A DNA stretch of 64,000 bases from Nicotiana tabacum (Eukaryota > Streptophyta > Magnoliopsida > Solanales > Solanaceae): the NCBI RefSeq assembly GCF_000715075.1, contig NC_134084.1, forward strand, positions 97,196,411 through 97,260,410, written 5' to 3'. The stretch's first letter is position 1. The number at the start of each line of letters is the position of its first letter. Below the pieces are notes generated by a model, which was not told the origin of the DNA, searched no databases, and saw only the letters and a program-made list of their open reading frames with translations. Below are positions 23,040 through 34,310 of this stretch, in pieces. Made by a program: the position numbers and the translations under genes.

Positions 23040-25678
23040 TGTAACGACCCGACTGGTCGTTTTGCTTTTTAAAACCCTGTCCCCCTAAATAAAACTTCAC
23101 GTGCTTGCTTTAACTAATTTACAACCTGCAGGGATGGTTGGTTCGGGACTTGGAAGAATTTGGGTTAAAATATGCTCATTTTATTCCTTAAGATTTTCTT
23201 AAAAGGGTTAAGTTTGACTTTGGTCACCATTTTTAGCAAACTGACCCGAATTTGTGTTTAGACGGTCCCAGAGGGTCCGTAGGGAAATATGGGACCTAGT
23301 CGTATGCCCGGAATCGAATTACGATGTCCCTAGCCGAGTAATGAATTTTTATTGGAAATTGTTAAACTGAAATTCTAAGGATTTAAAGAAACTAAATAAT
23401 GATTGGTCACATTAGTGTTGGGCCCATATGTTGGTTCCGGGGCCCAGTACAAGTCCAATGTAACATTTAAGACATGCCCGCAAAATTTGGTGTCAATCCG
23501 AGTAGTATAAGTACGTTTCAGTACGTTAGAAGTGAATTTAAGAACTTGAAGTTCACAAGTTTGATTCAATCGGTTTTAGGGGCTGATTCATAGATTTAGC
23601 ATTGCTTCGGGTGTTCCAAGGGTTCGAGTGGGTTCATTTTATGATTTTAGACATGTAAGAATGTTCGAGCGGGGCCCGGGAGCCCCGAGCGTCAATCGGA
23701 CGAGGCTCGAGTTGGAAAAGTTGAAAACAACTAAAGCATTTGGTTTCTGTCATAACCGCACTTGTGGTTGGTTAGCCGCAGGTGCGAGACCGCAAAAGCG
23801 GTCGTCCTCTCGCATATGCGGCCAAGGCAGGCCAGGCCCAAAATCGTAGAAGCAGCTGCGCAAAAGCGGCTTCAAGACTGCAGAAGCGGTCCCAGCCCTG
23901 CTTGGCCAATTCCGCAAATGCGGCCACTTCCTCGCAGAAGCGGTACCGCAGAGGCGGTTCACTGACCGCAGATCCAAAAATCACTGAAGCATTGAGCTTC
24001 ATTAAATACAGGCACCAGTCATTTTTTCCCATTTTTCACTCGTGTATTGGGAGATTTTGGAGCTCTTGAAAGAAGATTTCCACCTAGCATTCTTGGGGTA
24101 AGTTCGTCCCCCTTATTCTAAGTTTAATTCTTGAGTTTTGGGTAGACTAACACATAAAGATTAGGAAAAATAAAGGGATTAGAGCAAAACCTAGGGTTTT
24201 GATAAAAATTAGATTTTACCACGGAATTGGTTATGAGAAGTAGAAATCATATATTATTGATCCTTAGGTTACAAAGAATAACTTTCTTCAAAAAAAAATT
24301 TAGGAATCCGGGCATGTGTGACCGGGGTCGGATTTTAGGAAACTTGTGTTTAAGGGTGGGAAATTGCTTAAATAGTTAGAATGCGATCTTGGGAGTTTGT
24401 ATTGACTAGTTCCTACCTCGTTTATCTAGTTTTGGATCGTTCGACTCCAAATTGAGAGTTTGAGCTCGTTCTTGGTATTGGAGGTACGCTTTGGATCGAG
24501 GTGAGTCTCCTATCTAACCTTTTAAGAGGGAATTATCCCCATAGGTGATGTAATCTAATAATCTTCCATTAAATGCGGGGGCTACGTACGCACTAGGTGA
24601 CGAGAGTCTGTGCGTAGCTACTATTATGCTAATTCCGGGTAGTTTAGGACCCAAAGGCATGCTTTTTGTGGTATTCTTGCAACCCTATGTTTAACTTGGA
24701 TTGTTTAAATCATGGTGACTATGATAAATGAGACTAGTTGAGAGGAACGTGATCTTTATTGTTCTTTTTAAAGAGAAGTTGATAATTCAGTGAGTAATTT
24801 CTCCCCAGTTATATGTTCTTCTCTGTTTGTTGATTTGTTTAATTACATTTGACCGCGTCGCATGGTTGATTAACGAGTGGGGTAATAGATACATATATGG
24901 TTTGTGCCGTTCGACCCTCAGCAGTGCACAATTTACTTTTAAGTTGGATCGGGCCGTACGACCTCGGCACTACTTGTGCATGCTTTACTCAGTTTTTTCT
25001 ATGACTTGAGTTTATTATTTGTCCTAGAATGGATGTTGCCAGCTGTGACATTATCTAGGAGAGGACATGTTAGTTCTTGCTATGCACTGCTAATTACTTG
25101 TTTTATCTATGCTCAGTACAATTCATCTCTCATATTATTTGACCCTAGTAAGTGTCAAGTCGACTTCTCGTCTCTACTTCTCGAGATTAGACAGGATACT
25201 TACTGGGTACATATTGTTTATGTACTCATACTACACTTTTGTACTTAATTGTACAGGATCTGAGGCAGGTACATCTGGCTATCAGATTGGTGCGCATCCC
25301 TGAGCATATTCCGAGACCTCCACAGTGAGCTGCTCCCTTCTTATTCTGTTCAGCAGCTTGATGGAGTCTCTCTTTATTTATTTTTGCTATCTATTCTATT
25401 TCGTACAATAGGATAGAATTATTCTTTTATATATTCTACTAGTTGCCCACAACTTGTGACACCAGGTCTTGGCACAGACATTAGTAGAATATTATTTTGG
25501 GAATTTGTATAATTATTTTGGTACGTTACTGGTTATTATTTGCTTTAACTTTAACTTAAGAAATTGCTGCAATTATTTTGGTAAAAGTAAAATGAGAACT
25601 TATTTATATTTTTGCATTGGCTTGACCGGCAATGGTGTTGGGCGCCATCATGACCTATTATAGAAATGGGTCATGACA
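23040..25678 (+). repeat. 3' LTR of element D
   Basis: Same ends as the 5' LTR (TGTAACGACCC ... GGGTCATGACA) and colinear throughout at 2639 bp. The near-terminal stem TCATGACC/GGTCATGA is perfect here, while in the 5' copy one pair is G-T. It contains the second GC-rich cluster at 23755-23975. Confidence 0.95.
23755..23975 (+). repeat. CGCAGAAGCGG-type motif cluster in D 3' LTR
   Basis: Partner of the cluster at 15945-16175, with CGCAAATGCGG, CGCAGAAGCGG, CGCATATGCGG and related variants. Open stretches seen on both strands here are composition artefacts. Confidence 0.85.
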
Positions 25679-25683
25679 ATAAC

Positions 25684-27133
25684 ATAAATATAACTGCATG
25701 AAACTAATCTAGCTAATGAAATCAAAGGTAACTCAAGAAATTGGAAAATCGCCCAAAAAGCCTCCCCGGTCCACGTCTCGGAATCGGGTAAAAGTAACAA
25801 ATTATGAACACCCATTTTCTCACGAGTTGGCTCGTACCAAAATTAACTAAATCCGATATCAAATCCCAATCAAAACTCGAAATCTTAGTTGAAGAACTTC
25901 TTTCCAGTTTTCCCAATTTTAACCCCAAATTCAAAATTAAATGATAAAATTAATGATAGATTAGTAAGATATAACGATAATCAATTTAAGAATCATTGCC
26001 CAATTGATATCTCCAAAAATCCCTAAAAATCTCGTCCAAATCCGAGTTCCCAAACTCAAGTTTGGATAAAAATGGCTAACCCTCGTTTTCTGAAATGTTT
26101 AAGTACTGGCCCGTGATTCCTTTTTCGCGAACACAGTCAAAGCCTCGCACTCACGAAGGACAAGTTGCTTCAATCCAAAAATTACTCATCGCAAATGAGA
26201 AGCTCAACTAGCCTGACCCTACACGAACGCGAGACCCTCATCGCAAACCCGTAGGTTATTATGACTGGAACCCATATGACCGTTGACTCTACGCGAATGT
26301 GAGGTCCTTATCACGAACGCGCAGCCTTAGTGTTTCATACCTTCGCGAACGTGGGAAAAACTTTGCAAACACAAAGACAAAACTCAGCTGGTCTCTCAGA
26401 TGACCTATGGGAACAGGAGACCTTTCTCGTGAACGCGATGAAGAATAGGTCTACAACAAAATACCAAAAATCTGCCAACTCCCAAACTCCAAAAACGACC
26501 CGTTAACCACCTGAAACTCACCCGAGGCCCCTGGGACCTCAACCAAACATACCAACCAATCCTAAAACACCATACGAACTTAGTCGAACCCTCAAACGAC
26601 ATCAAACAATCCTAAATAGACAAATCATCCCCCGATTCAAACTAAAAGAACTTGGAACTTCCAAATTCAACAATTGATGCCGAAACCAACCAAAGCACAT
26701 TATATTGGCCCCAAATTATGCATACAAGTCATATTCAATACTACGGACCTACTCCAACTTCCAGAATCAAAATCAGACCCCGATATGAAAAATTCCACTA
26801 CCGGTCCAATCTCCAAAAATTTGACTTTTGCCATTTCAAGCCTAAATGAGCTGCGGACCTCCAAAACACAATCCAGACATGCCCCTAAGCCCAAAATCAC
26901 CTAACAAAGCTAACAGAATCGACGGAACTTCATTCCAGAATCGTCTTCACATAGTTCTGACTACAGTTAAAATTTTAAGACTTAAGCCTCCGTTTAAGGA
27001 CTAAGTTTCCAAAAACACTCCAAAAACCAAAACGAAACCTCCCGGCAAGTCACAACAACAGAAATAGATACGGGGAAAGTAGTTAATAGGGATCGGGGCT
27101 ATAACTCTTAAAATGGTCAGCCAGATCGTTACA
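25684..27133 (-). repeat. LTR E, 5' portion (inverted), continuing after element D
   Basis: On the - strand it starts at 27133 with TGTAACGATCTGGCTGACC, a decayed form of the AACGACC-N5-GGTCGTT terminal stem of element D. It runs to the duplication beside D. Its position mirrors 13987-15225, so the two together form one LTR. No coding sequence is supported; open stretches of 65-76 codons at 26405-26904 overlap on both strands and lack domains. Confidence 0.75.
26115..26440 (-). repeat. CGCGAACGCG-type motif cluster in LTR E
   Basis: About nine variants (CGCGAACAC, CGCAAATGAG, CACGAACGCG, CGCGAATGTG, CGCGAACGTG, CGTGAACGCG and others) lie within 325 bp. Same relative position as the clusters in the A, B and D LTRs. 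Confidence 0.75.
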
Positions 27134-28470
27134 TGATGAATAAAAAATATTTACTTATTATATATTATTAATATTCTACTTTAAATACGATACTTAAATT
27201 ATATTTCATATTTTTCCTCTTTCTAACAATTTTTGCAGAAAAAAGAAGAAAAAAAAAGATTATAAATAACAGAAGGAAAAGACAAAATGCTCGATGAAAG
27301 TCTGGTATGGCAAGCATAAGAATTGAAATGGGAAACATAAGCCTATAATTGAAGCCTCACACTTCAGACGTGTCCAAGATCACTCCTTGGACACATCCAA
27401 GCTCACTCCTCGGACACACCCAAACTCATTCCTTGGACATGTCGAATCATTTAATGCTTGCAAGATTTGTCTATAAATAGAATACAATTTGGCGTCAGAG
27501 AGAAGAGAAGAAGGAAGAGCTGCTTTTAGCTAAACTTTGGTCTTAACTTCTTTCGTTAACTATTTTATTTTCTTCTTATTAGTTATTAGATTTTCTAAGA
27601 GTATTGGAAATATTCTAGAATTCCTTTTTGTTGTGAGATTTAAATACTCCATAATGGAGTAATCTCTTTTGTTGGGATAGCTGATGAAGCTTGATATATA
27701 TTTTTATAATATTATTTTAGTTTTAATACATCCTTGGCTTGAAATTTTCATTGTATAATTCATATTGTGCTGAAATAATGGTTTCTAACTAATCATTATT
27801 ATCACTTCTATATATTTTATTTAAGTTATTCTTATATTAATTTTGTAAATCTCACAGAGCAAAATTAATATATAATAACCAATGAATAAAATAATAGAGT
27901 GAGAATATTTTTTTGTAAAACTCTTATTTCAAATCTGTAATCTTGTTTGTCTCAGTTTTAATTCTCACGGAGGAATTGTTGTAGGAAAGATTACTGATTT
28001 TTAGTAAAAATATTCTCACAAAGCTTTTACTACCTTTTAGCACAATTCAAGCAATAAAATATTTCGGTTTGGTCGTCACTAGTTTTAACTCAATTAATTA
28101 CATAACCTCACAGAGTGCTATTAATCGACTTTTTCTTAGTGAGCAAATATAATTATATTAGCAATAAGCAATTATTCTTTGGAGAAATACATGTCGAAAT
28201 TGAGATTTTATTGTAATAATATTATCAAGTGAATTCAACGATTCCCAACTCTTTTTAAATTATAAATCTTTCGAAAATTGTTTTTTTTTTGCTTTAATTA
28301 ATTAATAAATTTTAAAACTCACCTTTCATCAATTTAGTTCTCTCAAATAGTAGTAAAAATATTAAAAATCTGTAGCCTAGATTAACCAATCTCTGTGGGA
28401 CGATATCATAAACTATACAAGAATTTGACTGAGTACGAGCAGAACAATCCTATGCACATTGGTCTCGTCA
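27134..28470 (+). repeat. LTR H, Athila/Tat-like
   Basis: AT-rich sequence with a TATA box at 27472 and a GAGAGAAGAGAAG leader. Near 28390 it carries CTGTGGGACGATATC and then GACTGAGTACGAGC, blocks familiar from Athila/Tat LTR ends. It ends ...GTCTCGTCA six bases before a degenerate GGCGCC-type primer site. The left end is uncertain: TGATGAATAA at 27134 directly adjoins LTR E, so the true start may lie there or have been lost. Three CTCCTTGGACAC-like repeats occur at 27368-27440. Confidence 0.55.
27472..27479 (+). promoter_or_regulatory. Candidate TATA box in LTR H
   Basis: TATAAATA, followed about 25-50 bp later by a purine-rich GTCAGAGAGAAGAG stretch that would be the transcript start. Judged by position in the LTR only. 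Confidence 0.5.
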
Positions 28471-28476
28471 AATCTT

Positions 28477-28494
28477 TGGTGTCGTTGCCAAGGA
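28477..28494 (+). other. Degenerate primer binding site of LTR H
   Basis: TGGTGTCGTTGCCAAGGA differs at a few bases from TGGCGCCGTTGCCGGGGA, the site typical of Athila/Tat elements. The position, six bases after the LTR end, fits. Confidence 0.65.
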
Positions 28495-29016
28495 TTGGCA
28501 CAAGTCTACTTCAGACTAAATATTTTGTTAATAATTTAGGAACTTACTAGTAGTATTATTATCTTTGTTATCAGTATTTACTAAATATTACTCTTATCAC
28601 TTTTACTATTACAAGTACTAACATCTTATAGAAGTGTTATCATCATTTATCCTATTTTATCATCATTATAGCATAGTAGTTACTATGCTCCTTATAACTA
28701 TATTCTATATTAGTATTATATTATTATTTTCCATCATTAGTTACTGTTAATACTTATTGATTTTGTTTACCGCTTTTTTTCCATAACATCTACTGTTAAT
28801 TAGTACTAATATAATTACTATTATCATATAATAATAATAATAACATTATGATATTACTATTTTTATTTAATCGCTTATTATTTTTATCATCTTTGTAATC
28901 TTTATTGTCCTTGCTATTATCACTTTCTTTTAGTTATTTTCTTCTAAGTACTACTGCTACCACTTTAGGAGTTAAGTTCAGTTTATTTTTTTTAAAAATT
29001 TTGAGTAGTTTATGAC
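28495..29016 (+). other. AT-rich leader remnant of element H; no gene seen
   Basis: Internal sequence after the primer site, rich in ATT/ATC/TTA triplets with an ATA run near 28836-28850. No open frame of note. It is cut at about 29017 where inverted LTR G begins. Confidence 0.55.
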
Positions 29017-29709
29017 CCTGTCATGACCAAAGCCCAGACTCGGTTGTGATGGCACCTATCGTGAAACAAGGTCAACCGACACAACACTCAATTTATTTTT
29101 AACAGTTATAATAATTCAATTTAAGTCATTAATATACTATAAATCCCAAAATAAAAGTGAGATAGAACATTTGTCGAAATAACACAGCCCGACATCGGGG
29201 TGTCACCAGTCATGAGCATCTAAACATAATTCTAAGAGTAGGAAAATGCTAAATAGTCTACTACAATTCAGTACAAAAGAAGATAAAGATAGGAAGGAGA
29301 AGTACTGGGCTGCGAACACCGAGCAACTACCTAGTGAACTCCGCACAGTCTGCTGGAAGCAATCAACCCTCGCTAGAAGGGCCCGAAGCTCCTGAATCTG
29401 CACACAGGGTGCGAGGAGTAATGTGAGTACGCCAACTCAATGAGTAATAAAAACAAATGAAGGCTAAGAGATAACAAAATACGTAAAACATAGCAAAATG
29501 CTACAAACTGACAGTGAAAAATCTTTGCAAATTAAAAAAACAGTCTCATAAAACACCTTAGTTCAGTATAAGCTTCTTTAAAACATCTTTTAACAGTTAA
29601 ACGAGTGAATGGAAAACAGTGAGAGAAGATAAACACATAGAACCAGCCCCTTGGGCAAAATACTAACAGAATCAGCCCCTCGGGCTATCTCACAATCACT
29701 CGTATCAGC
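29017..29709 (-). repeat. LTR G, 3' portion (inverted)
   Basis: The + strand begins TGTCATGACC (about 29026), the inverse of GGTCATGACA. It aligns along its length with LTR F (29710-30150), sharing CATCGGGGTGTCACCAGTCATGAGC-like and CTGAATCTGCACAC-like blocks, so G and F are related LTRs in tandem orientation. G stops abruptly where F starts, which suggests F landed in G; the rest of G would lie beyond the window. It includes CCCCTTGGGC/CCCCTCGGGC short stems at 29646-29685. Confidence 0.65.
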
Positions 29710-30322
29710 GTCATGACCCAAAAACCGACCCGATCAAGATGGCGCATATCATAAAACTAGGTCAGTCGACACAAATCCCGAGTCAACCATTATTCAATAA
29801 AAGTCATTTCTTATTATACCATTTATTAATCAAAGATTCATGATGTAAGTCTAAATGAACAGCGTGGAATAAATACACAAGACCGTTATCGGGGTGTCAC
29901 TAGTCATGAGCATCTACTATAACTGTCTAACAACATCAAGACCAATATGGCCGGGAAAAGCACAAGAATACATAAGGAAGAATAAGGAGGGACAAAAGCA
30001 GGGCTGCAATCGCCAGGCAGCTACCTTGCTAACTCCGATGAACCGGCCACCGAGCTCAAAAATGCCTGAATCTACACACAAGGTGCAGGGAGTAATGCGA
30101 GTACGCTAACTCAGTAAGTAACTAAAGTAAATAAAGACTGGGTAGTAAGAAATCACACAAACCACATCATAGCACCATTGTGGGTACAACATGTTTCCAA
30201 AACAGGATACAAATCAAATTATCTCGTTCAACTCCCATTTCGGGAAAATCTTTTGAAAAATGTCTTTCTAACAGTTTCGGTAAAAGTTCAATGCAATTTA
30301 TAGGGAAAGTGATGAAAATCAT
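29710..30322 (-). repeat. LTR F, 3' portion (inverted), split by element B
   Basis: The + strand begins GTCATGACCC, the inverse of an LTR end. It continues to ATCAT at 30318-30322, the left target-site duplication of element B, and resumes at 62915. Confidence 0.7.
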
Positions 30323-31044
30323 TGTGATGACCCAAAAGGTCATCATTTGTTTTAAAAGTAAATTCTGCATTTCGAGGCTTTAAATACCTCTTTCAGCATC
30401 ACTTCGATTTGCGTGGGCAGCCCAGGCGAGTAGCCGGAAAGCCATTATGTGAAAATCTGTGAAAAATGATGAAATTTTACTCTAAAATAGATTTAAGATG
30501 ACTTCAGTCAACATTTTGGGTAAATGGACCCGAACCCGTAATATGACAGTCTCGGAGGGTCCGTAGGAAAATATGGGACCTGGACATATGCCCGGAATCG
30601 AATTCCGAGGCCCCAAGCCCGAGAAATGAATTTTTGAAGAAACTTATTTTCTAGAATATTTATGAGTTTTTGAAAGTGAAATGTGTTTAAAGTTTGATGG
30701 TATCGGGCCCGTATTTTGGTTCCGGAGCCCGGTACAGGTCTTATATATGATTTGACTCGAACCTGTGAAATTTGGTAAGAAATGGAAATGGACTTGAAAT
30801 GATATGAATCAGACCGTATTTGAGGAAATTGAGAAATTTGAAGTTTTTAAGAAATTTCATGATTTTGATGCTAAATTCATAGTTGTTGATGTTATTTTAG
30901 TGATTTAAATGCACAAGCGAGTCCGTATAATGTTTTTAGGTTGGTGTGCATGTTTGTTTTGGAGCCCCGAGGGATCAGGTGTGTTTTCGATAGGCCACAG
31001 GGTGGATTTTAGACTTGAAAAAATTGCAGGTTTTCAGCTGGTAT

Positions 31045-31335
31045 GATCAGGTCTGCATGATTCGTAAATGAGAAGCCTGGCTCGTAAATGCAAGCTCGCA
31101 AATGCAACAAACCTTGACAAATGCGAAGAATGGACCTGGTAGCCTGAGTCGCAAATGCGACTGTTTTCTCGCAAATGCGATTTCGCATTTGCGAATGGTC
31201 TCTCGCAAATGCGATGATTACCGGAAAGCTGAGTGGGTCGCAAATGCGATATTTTCTTCGCAAATACGAAAGTCCCAATTTTCTAAAGGATTCGCAATTG
31301 TGAATACTGGTCGCAATTGCGACATCAGAGACCTG
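31045..31335 (+). repeat. TCGCAAATGCGA cluster in B 5' LTR
   Basis: About twelve copies or variants: TCGCAAATGCGA several times, once inverted as TCGCATTTGCGA, and TCGCAATTGCGA, a perfect 12-bp palindrome, near 31311. Overlapping open frames on both strands reflect the near-symmetry of the motif. Confidence 0.9.
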
Positions 31336-32081
31336 TAAATTCACACTTAGACGCATTTTCAACCATTTTTCATATCTTCTCAAAACATAAACTCCCTAGG
31401 GCGATTTTGCAAAGGCAACTTCTTCTCCAAATCAATTGTAACTGATTTCTAACTAGTTTTATTCAATCCTTAACATCTTTTCACATGATTTCAACTCAAA
31501 ATCAATGATTTTCATGGGGAAAATTGGGTGTTTTGGGTAGAACCTACGTTTTTCAAAAATTGGGGATTTGGACCTCGATTTGGGGTCCGATTTAAAAACA
31601 AATTATATATTTCGATTCATGGGGGAATGGGTAATTGTGTTTTGGTCAACCTCGGGTTTTGACCACGTGGGCCCGGGGGCAATTTTTGATTTTTGGGTAA
31701 AACTTTAGAAAACTCATTTTCATGCATTAGAATTGATTCATTTAGCATTTATTGATGCAATTAAGTTACCTGTGGCTAGATACGAGCGAATTGGTGGTGG
31801 AATCAAGAGGTAAAGCGATAGTAGAGACTTGAATTGTGCTCGTGGTATCGAGGTAAGTGTTTGGTCTAACCTTAGCTTGAGGGATTAGGAGTTGAGTCTT
31901 ATTTGCTATGTGCTTATTGTTAAATACGATGTATAGGCATGGTGACATGTATCTATACGTTGGTGTCAAGCATGCCCATGAGTCTTATACTATGATTTAT
32001 GTGACTCCGTTTTGTATTGTTCATGGTCTATATTATGATTTCTATTGATGAAGATGACTTGTGGAAGTATTATTTTTATTT

Positions 32082-32790
32082 TAACATGGTAAGAGCATTG
32101 GCTCGAGTTGAGAATTTAATTGTTAAACATGGTAAAGCATTGGTTCAAGTTGAGAATTGACTTGTTGAACATTGTAGACCATTGGCTCAAGTTAAGAACC
32201 AAATTGTTGAACATTATAGAGCATTGGCTCAAGTTATGAATTGAGTTGTGAAGTAACTGTGAAAAAAGGAATGAAAAGAGATGATCATGATATTGTCTCC
32301 CATGCCAGGATGTTGTTGTTTTAATATTATTTCCCTTGCCGGGATTTTAATATGATCTTACTTATTTCCTTGTCCTAATTTCTTGTGATTGTTATTTGGG
32401 TGAGGAAGAGTGTTAAAGCACGAAGGGTGATGTCGTGCCGCACGATGTACCATTCCTTGCAGATTATATTGATTTTCATGGTGAGGACGAGAGTAAAAGC
32501 ACGAAGGGTGATGTCGTGCACTTGTCCTTGATTTTCCTGATTCTTGCTGATAAATGAGTTATGTTGTCCCTTATGTTATTCACTGATTTTCCGTTGTTAC
32601 TTGATTTTATTTGTTCCCTTACCCTATTTGCCTTGTGATTGTTGCTTGGGTGTGAAAGAATGTGAAGCACGAAGGTGATGCTGTGCATTGTTTTGGTGAG
32701 AGAGTGTTAAAGCACGAAGGGTGATGCCGTGCATTGTTTTGGTGAGAGAGTGTTAAAGCACGAAGGGTGATGTTGTGCACTTGTCTTTGA
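32082..32790 (+). repeat. Three tandem arrays in B 5' LTR
   Basis: First, four units of about 53 bp built on AACATGGTAAGAGCATTGGC (32082-32250). Second, two to three CCCTTGCCGGGAT units (32296-32390). Third, five units carrying a GCACG...CGTGC stem with an 11-base AAGGGTGATGC-type loop (32405-32790). Each array is longer in the 3' LTR. Confidence 0.85.
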
Positions 32791-33591
32791 TTTTCCTCAT
32801 TCTTATTGATAACTGAGTTATGGTTTCCCTTTATTTAATTGTTGATATCCGGTTGATACTTGTTGTACCCCACAACATGATTTCCCCTCCCTACCTTCAA
32901 TGGAACTATGGTGATCCTCATATTTATTAGTTGTTCTTCTATTATTATTCGATGTCCCCACAGCATGTTACCCCCTCCCATACTTAACTGTACATTACTG
33001 TTCTTCTTTTCCACTGTATATGATTTAACTACACAGGTTTATTTGTTAGTCTGCTCCAAGTCTCGTCACTACTTCGCCGAGATTAGGCTAGGCACTTATC
33101 AGCACATGGGGTCGGTTGTGTTGATACTACACTCTGCACTCTTTTATGCAGATCCCTGTGCTGTAGACTCCGGACCGTAGTGAGATTGTTGTTTCTTGTC
33201 ATCAGCCGACCCGAGGTAGTTCTGTAGGCATCCGCAGGCCTTGGCGTCTCCTTCTATCTACTATTCCTATTTCTTTCATGTATTTCCATAGACAATGTTA
33301 TATTTATTTCTTTTACACCTTTATTTGTAGTACTCTTAGACCATCTGTGAAGCTGTGACTCTAGTTCTGGGTAGTCTTGTTTATACAGTTGTATTGGTTA
33401 TACTCAGTAATTTTATTATTTTTCTTCCGCTTGATATAAATTCCGTTGTCTTTAAGTTATTGCTCATAATTTCTTGTAAAGGATTAAAATGGGGGAAAAA
33501 AGTAAATTGTTCAAAACAGTCAGCTTGCCTAGCTCACATTAGTAGGCGCCATCACGACTCCCGAGGGAGGGAAATCCGGGTTGTGACAAGT

Positions 33592-33603
33592 TGGTATCAG
33601 AGC
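33592..33603 (+). other. Primer binding site of element B
   Basis: TGGTATCAGAGC, three bases after the 5' LTR, an exact match to the common plant initiator tRNA-Met-type site. Confidence 0.92.
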
Positions 33604-33731
33604 TCTAGGTTATATGGGTCTCACAGTTCACAGACAAGCTTAGTAGAGTCTGAGGGATCGGTACAGAGACATCTGTATTTATCCCCCAGAGGCTATAGAG
33701 TTAGGAAAAAGCTTTACATCTATTCTTTCTT

Positions 33732-34310
33732 GTGATAGATCAGCTACGTCTTCGGAGGCTTTGTGGAGGTTGGATAAGTTTCACCAAGCTCTTCACTACT
33801 AATTTCAGCGGTGTATCTTCTGAGTATCCCCAGGATTATTTAGGTAGTTGTCACGAGGTTCCGAGGAACATGGGGACAGTAGAGAACAATGGGGTCGACT
33901 TTGCTACTTTTCGCTCATCTGGATCTGCCAAGACTTGTTGGAGAGATTATTGTTTGGCTAGACCAGTTAGGTCATTAGCTTTGACTTGGGATCAGTTTTC
34001 TCAGCTATTTCTAGTGAAGTTTCGTCCTGTCACTCAGAGAGAGATCTACCCGAGGTAATTTTAGCATCTCCAGTAGAGTTCTATGACTGTTACTTAGTAC
34101 CAGACCACGTTTAATGATTTGACCCATCATGCTCTTCTTATACTTCCCACTGAGAGAGAGAGTGAGACGGTTCATTGAGGGACTCGTTCAGCCCGCTCAG
34201 TCAGCTAGAGGTGGAGGTAGATGTATTAGAGGTGGAGGTAGAGGTGCTAGAGGTAGAAGTAGAGTTACTAGAGGTGGAGTCAGAGGTATTAGAGGTGGAG
34301 GTACAGGTAC
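33732..34310 (+). pseudogene. gag pseudogene of element B, with N-terminal and central deletions
   Basis: Compared with element A, the sequence passes from about 130 bp after the LTR straight into the capsid region (FTKLFTTNFSGVSSEYPQDY), so the N-terminal Arg-Gly part is gone. A TAA stops the capsid frame near 34056. The zinc-knuckle region is missing: from FIEGLVQPAQSA (about 34170) the reading goes into an Arg-Gly-Gly-rich stretch encoded by AGAGGTGGAGGT-like repeats (34204-34305), then directly into protease. Confidence 0.75.
34204..34305 (+). repeat. AGAGGTGGAGGT coding minisatellite
   Basis: Imperfect units of 12-24 bp encode Arg-Gly-Gly and Arg-Gly-Ile runs between gag and protease. 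Purine-rich on the + strand. Neither A nor D has such an expansion here. Confidence 0.8.

Larger units (their letters stand above)
15226..25678 (+). mobile_element. Element D: full-length chromovirus, decayed
   Basis: 10,453 bp with two near-equal LTRs (2642 and 2639 bp), a perfect TGGTATCAGAGC primer site, gag with intact zinc knuckle, protease, RT, RNase H, integrase, chromodomain remnant and purine tract. Target-site duplication is ATAAT (15221-15225) and ATAAC (25679-25683). Segments of the two LTRs compared by eye differ at very roughly 5-8% of positions, so the insertion is old. Its LTR differs from that of A and B, so it is another family of the same clade. It sits inside LTR E. Confidence 0.92.
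30323..33588 (+). repeat. 5' LTR of element B
   Basis: 3266 bp, TGTGATGACC ... GGGTTGTGACA. It starts with the stem TGATGACC/GGTCATCA. It contains a CpG-rich near-palindrome cluster (31045-31335), three tandem arrays (32082-32250, 32296-32390, 32405-32790) and a core shared with other LTRs (33060-33155). Open stretches within it are repeat-derived. Confidence 0.95.

Noticed and set aside
23628..24069. Overlapping GC-rich open frames on both strands, also 31009-31383 and 60081-60441
   Set aside because: Caused by the near-palindromic CpG motif clusters, which lack stops on both strands.
27361..27545. Possible endogenous pararetrovirus promoter
   Set aside because: The TATA and leader look similar, but a GGCGCC-type primer site follows at 28477 and no viral coding domain is present, so an LTR is the better reading.
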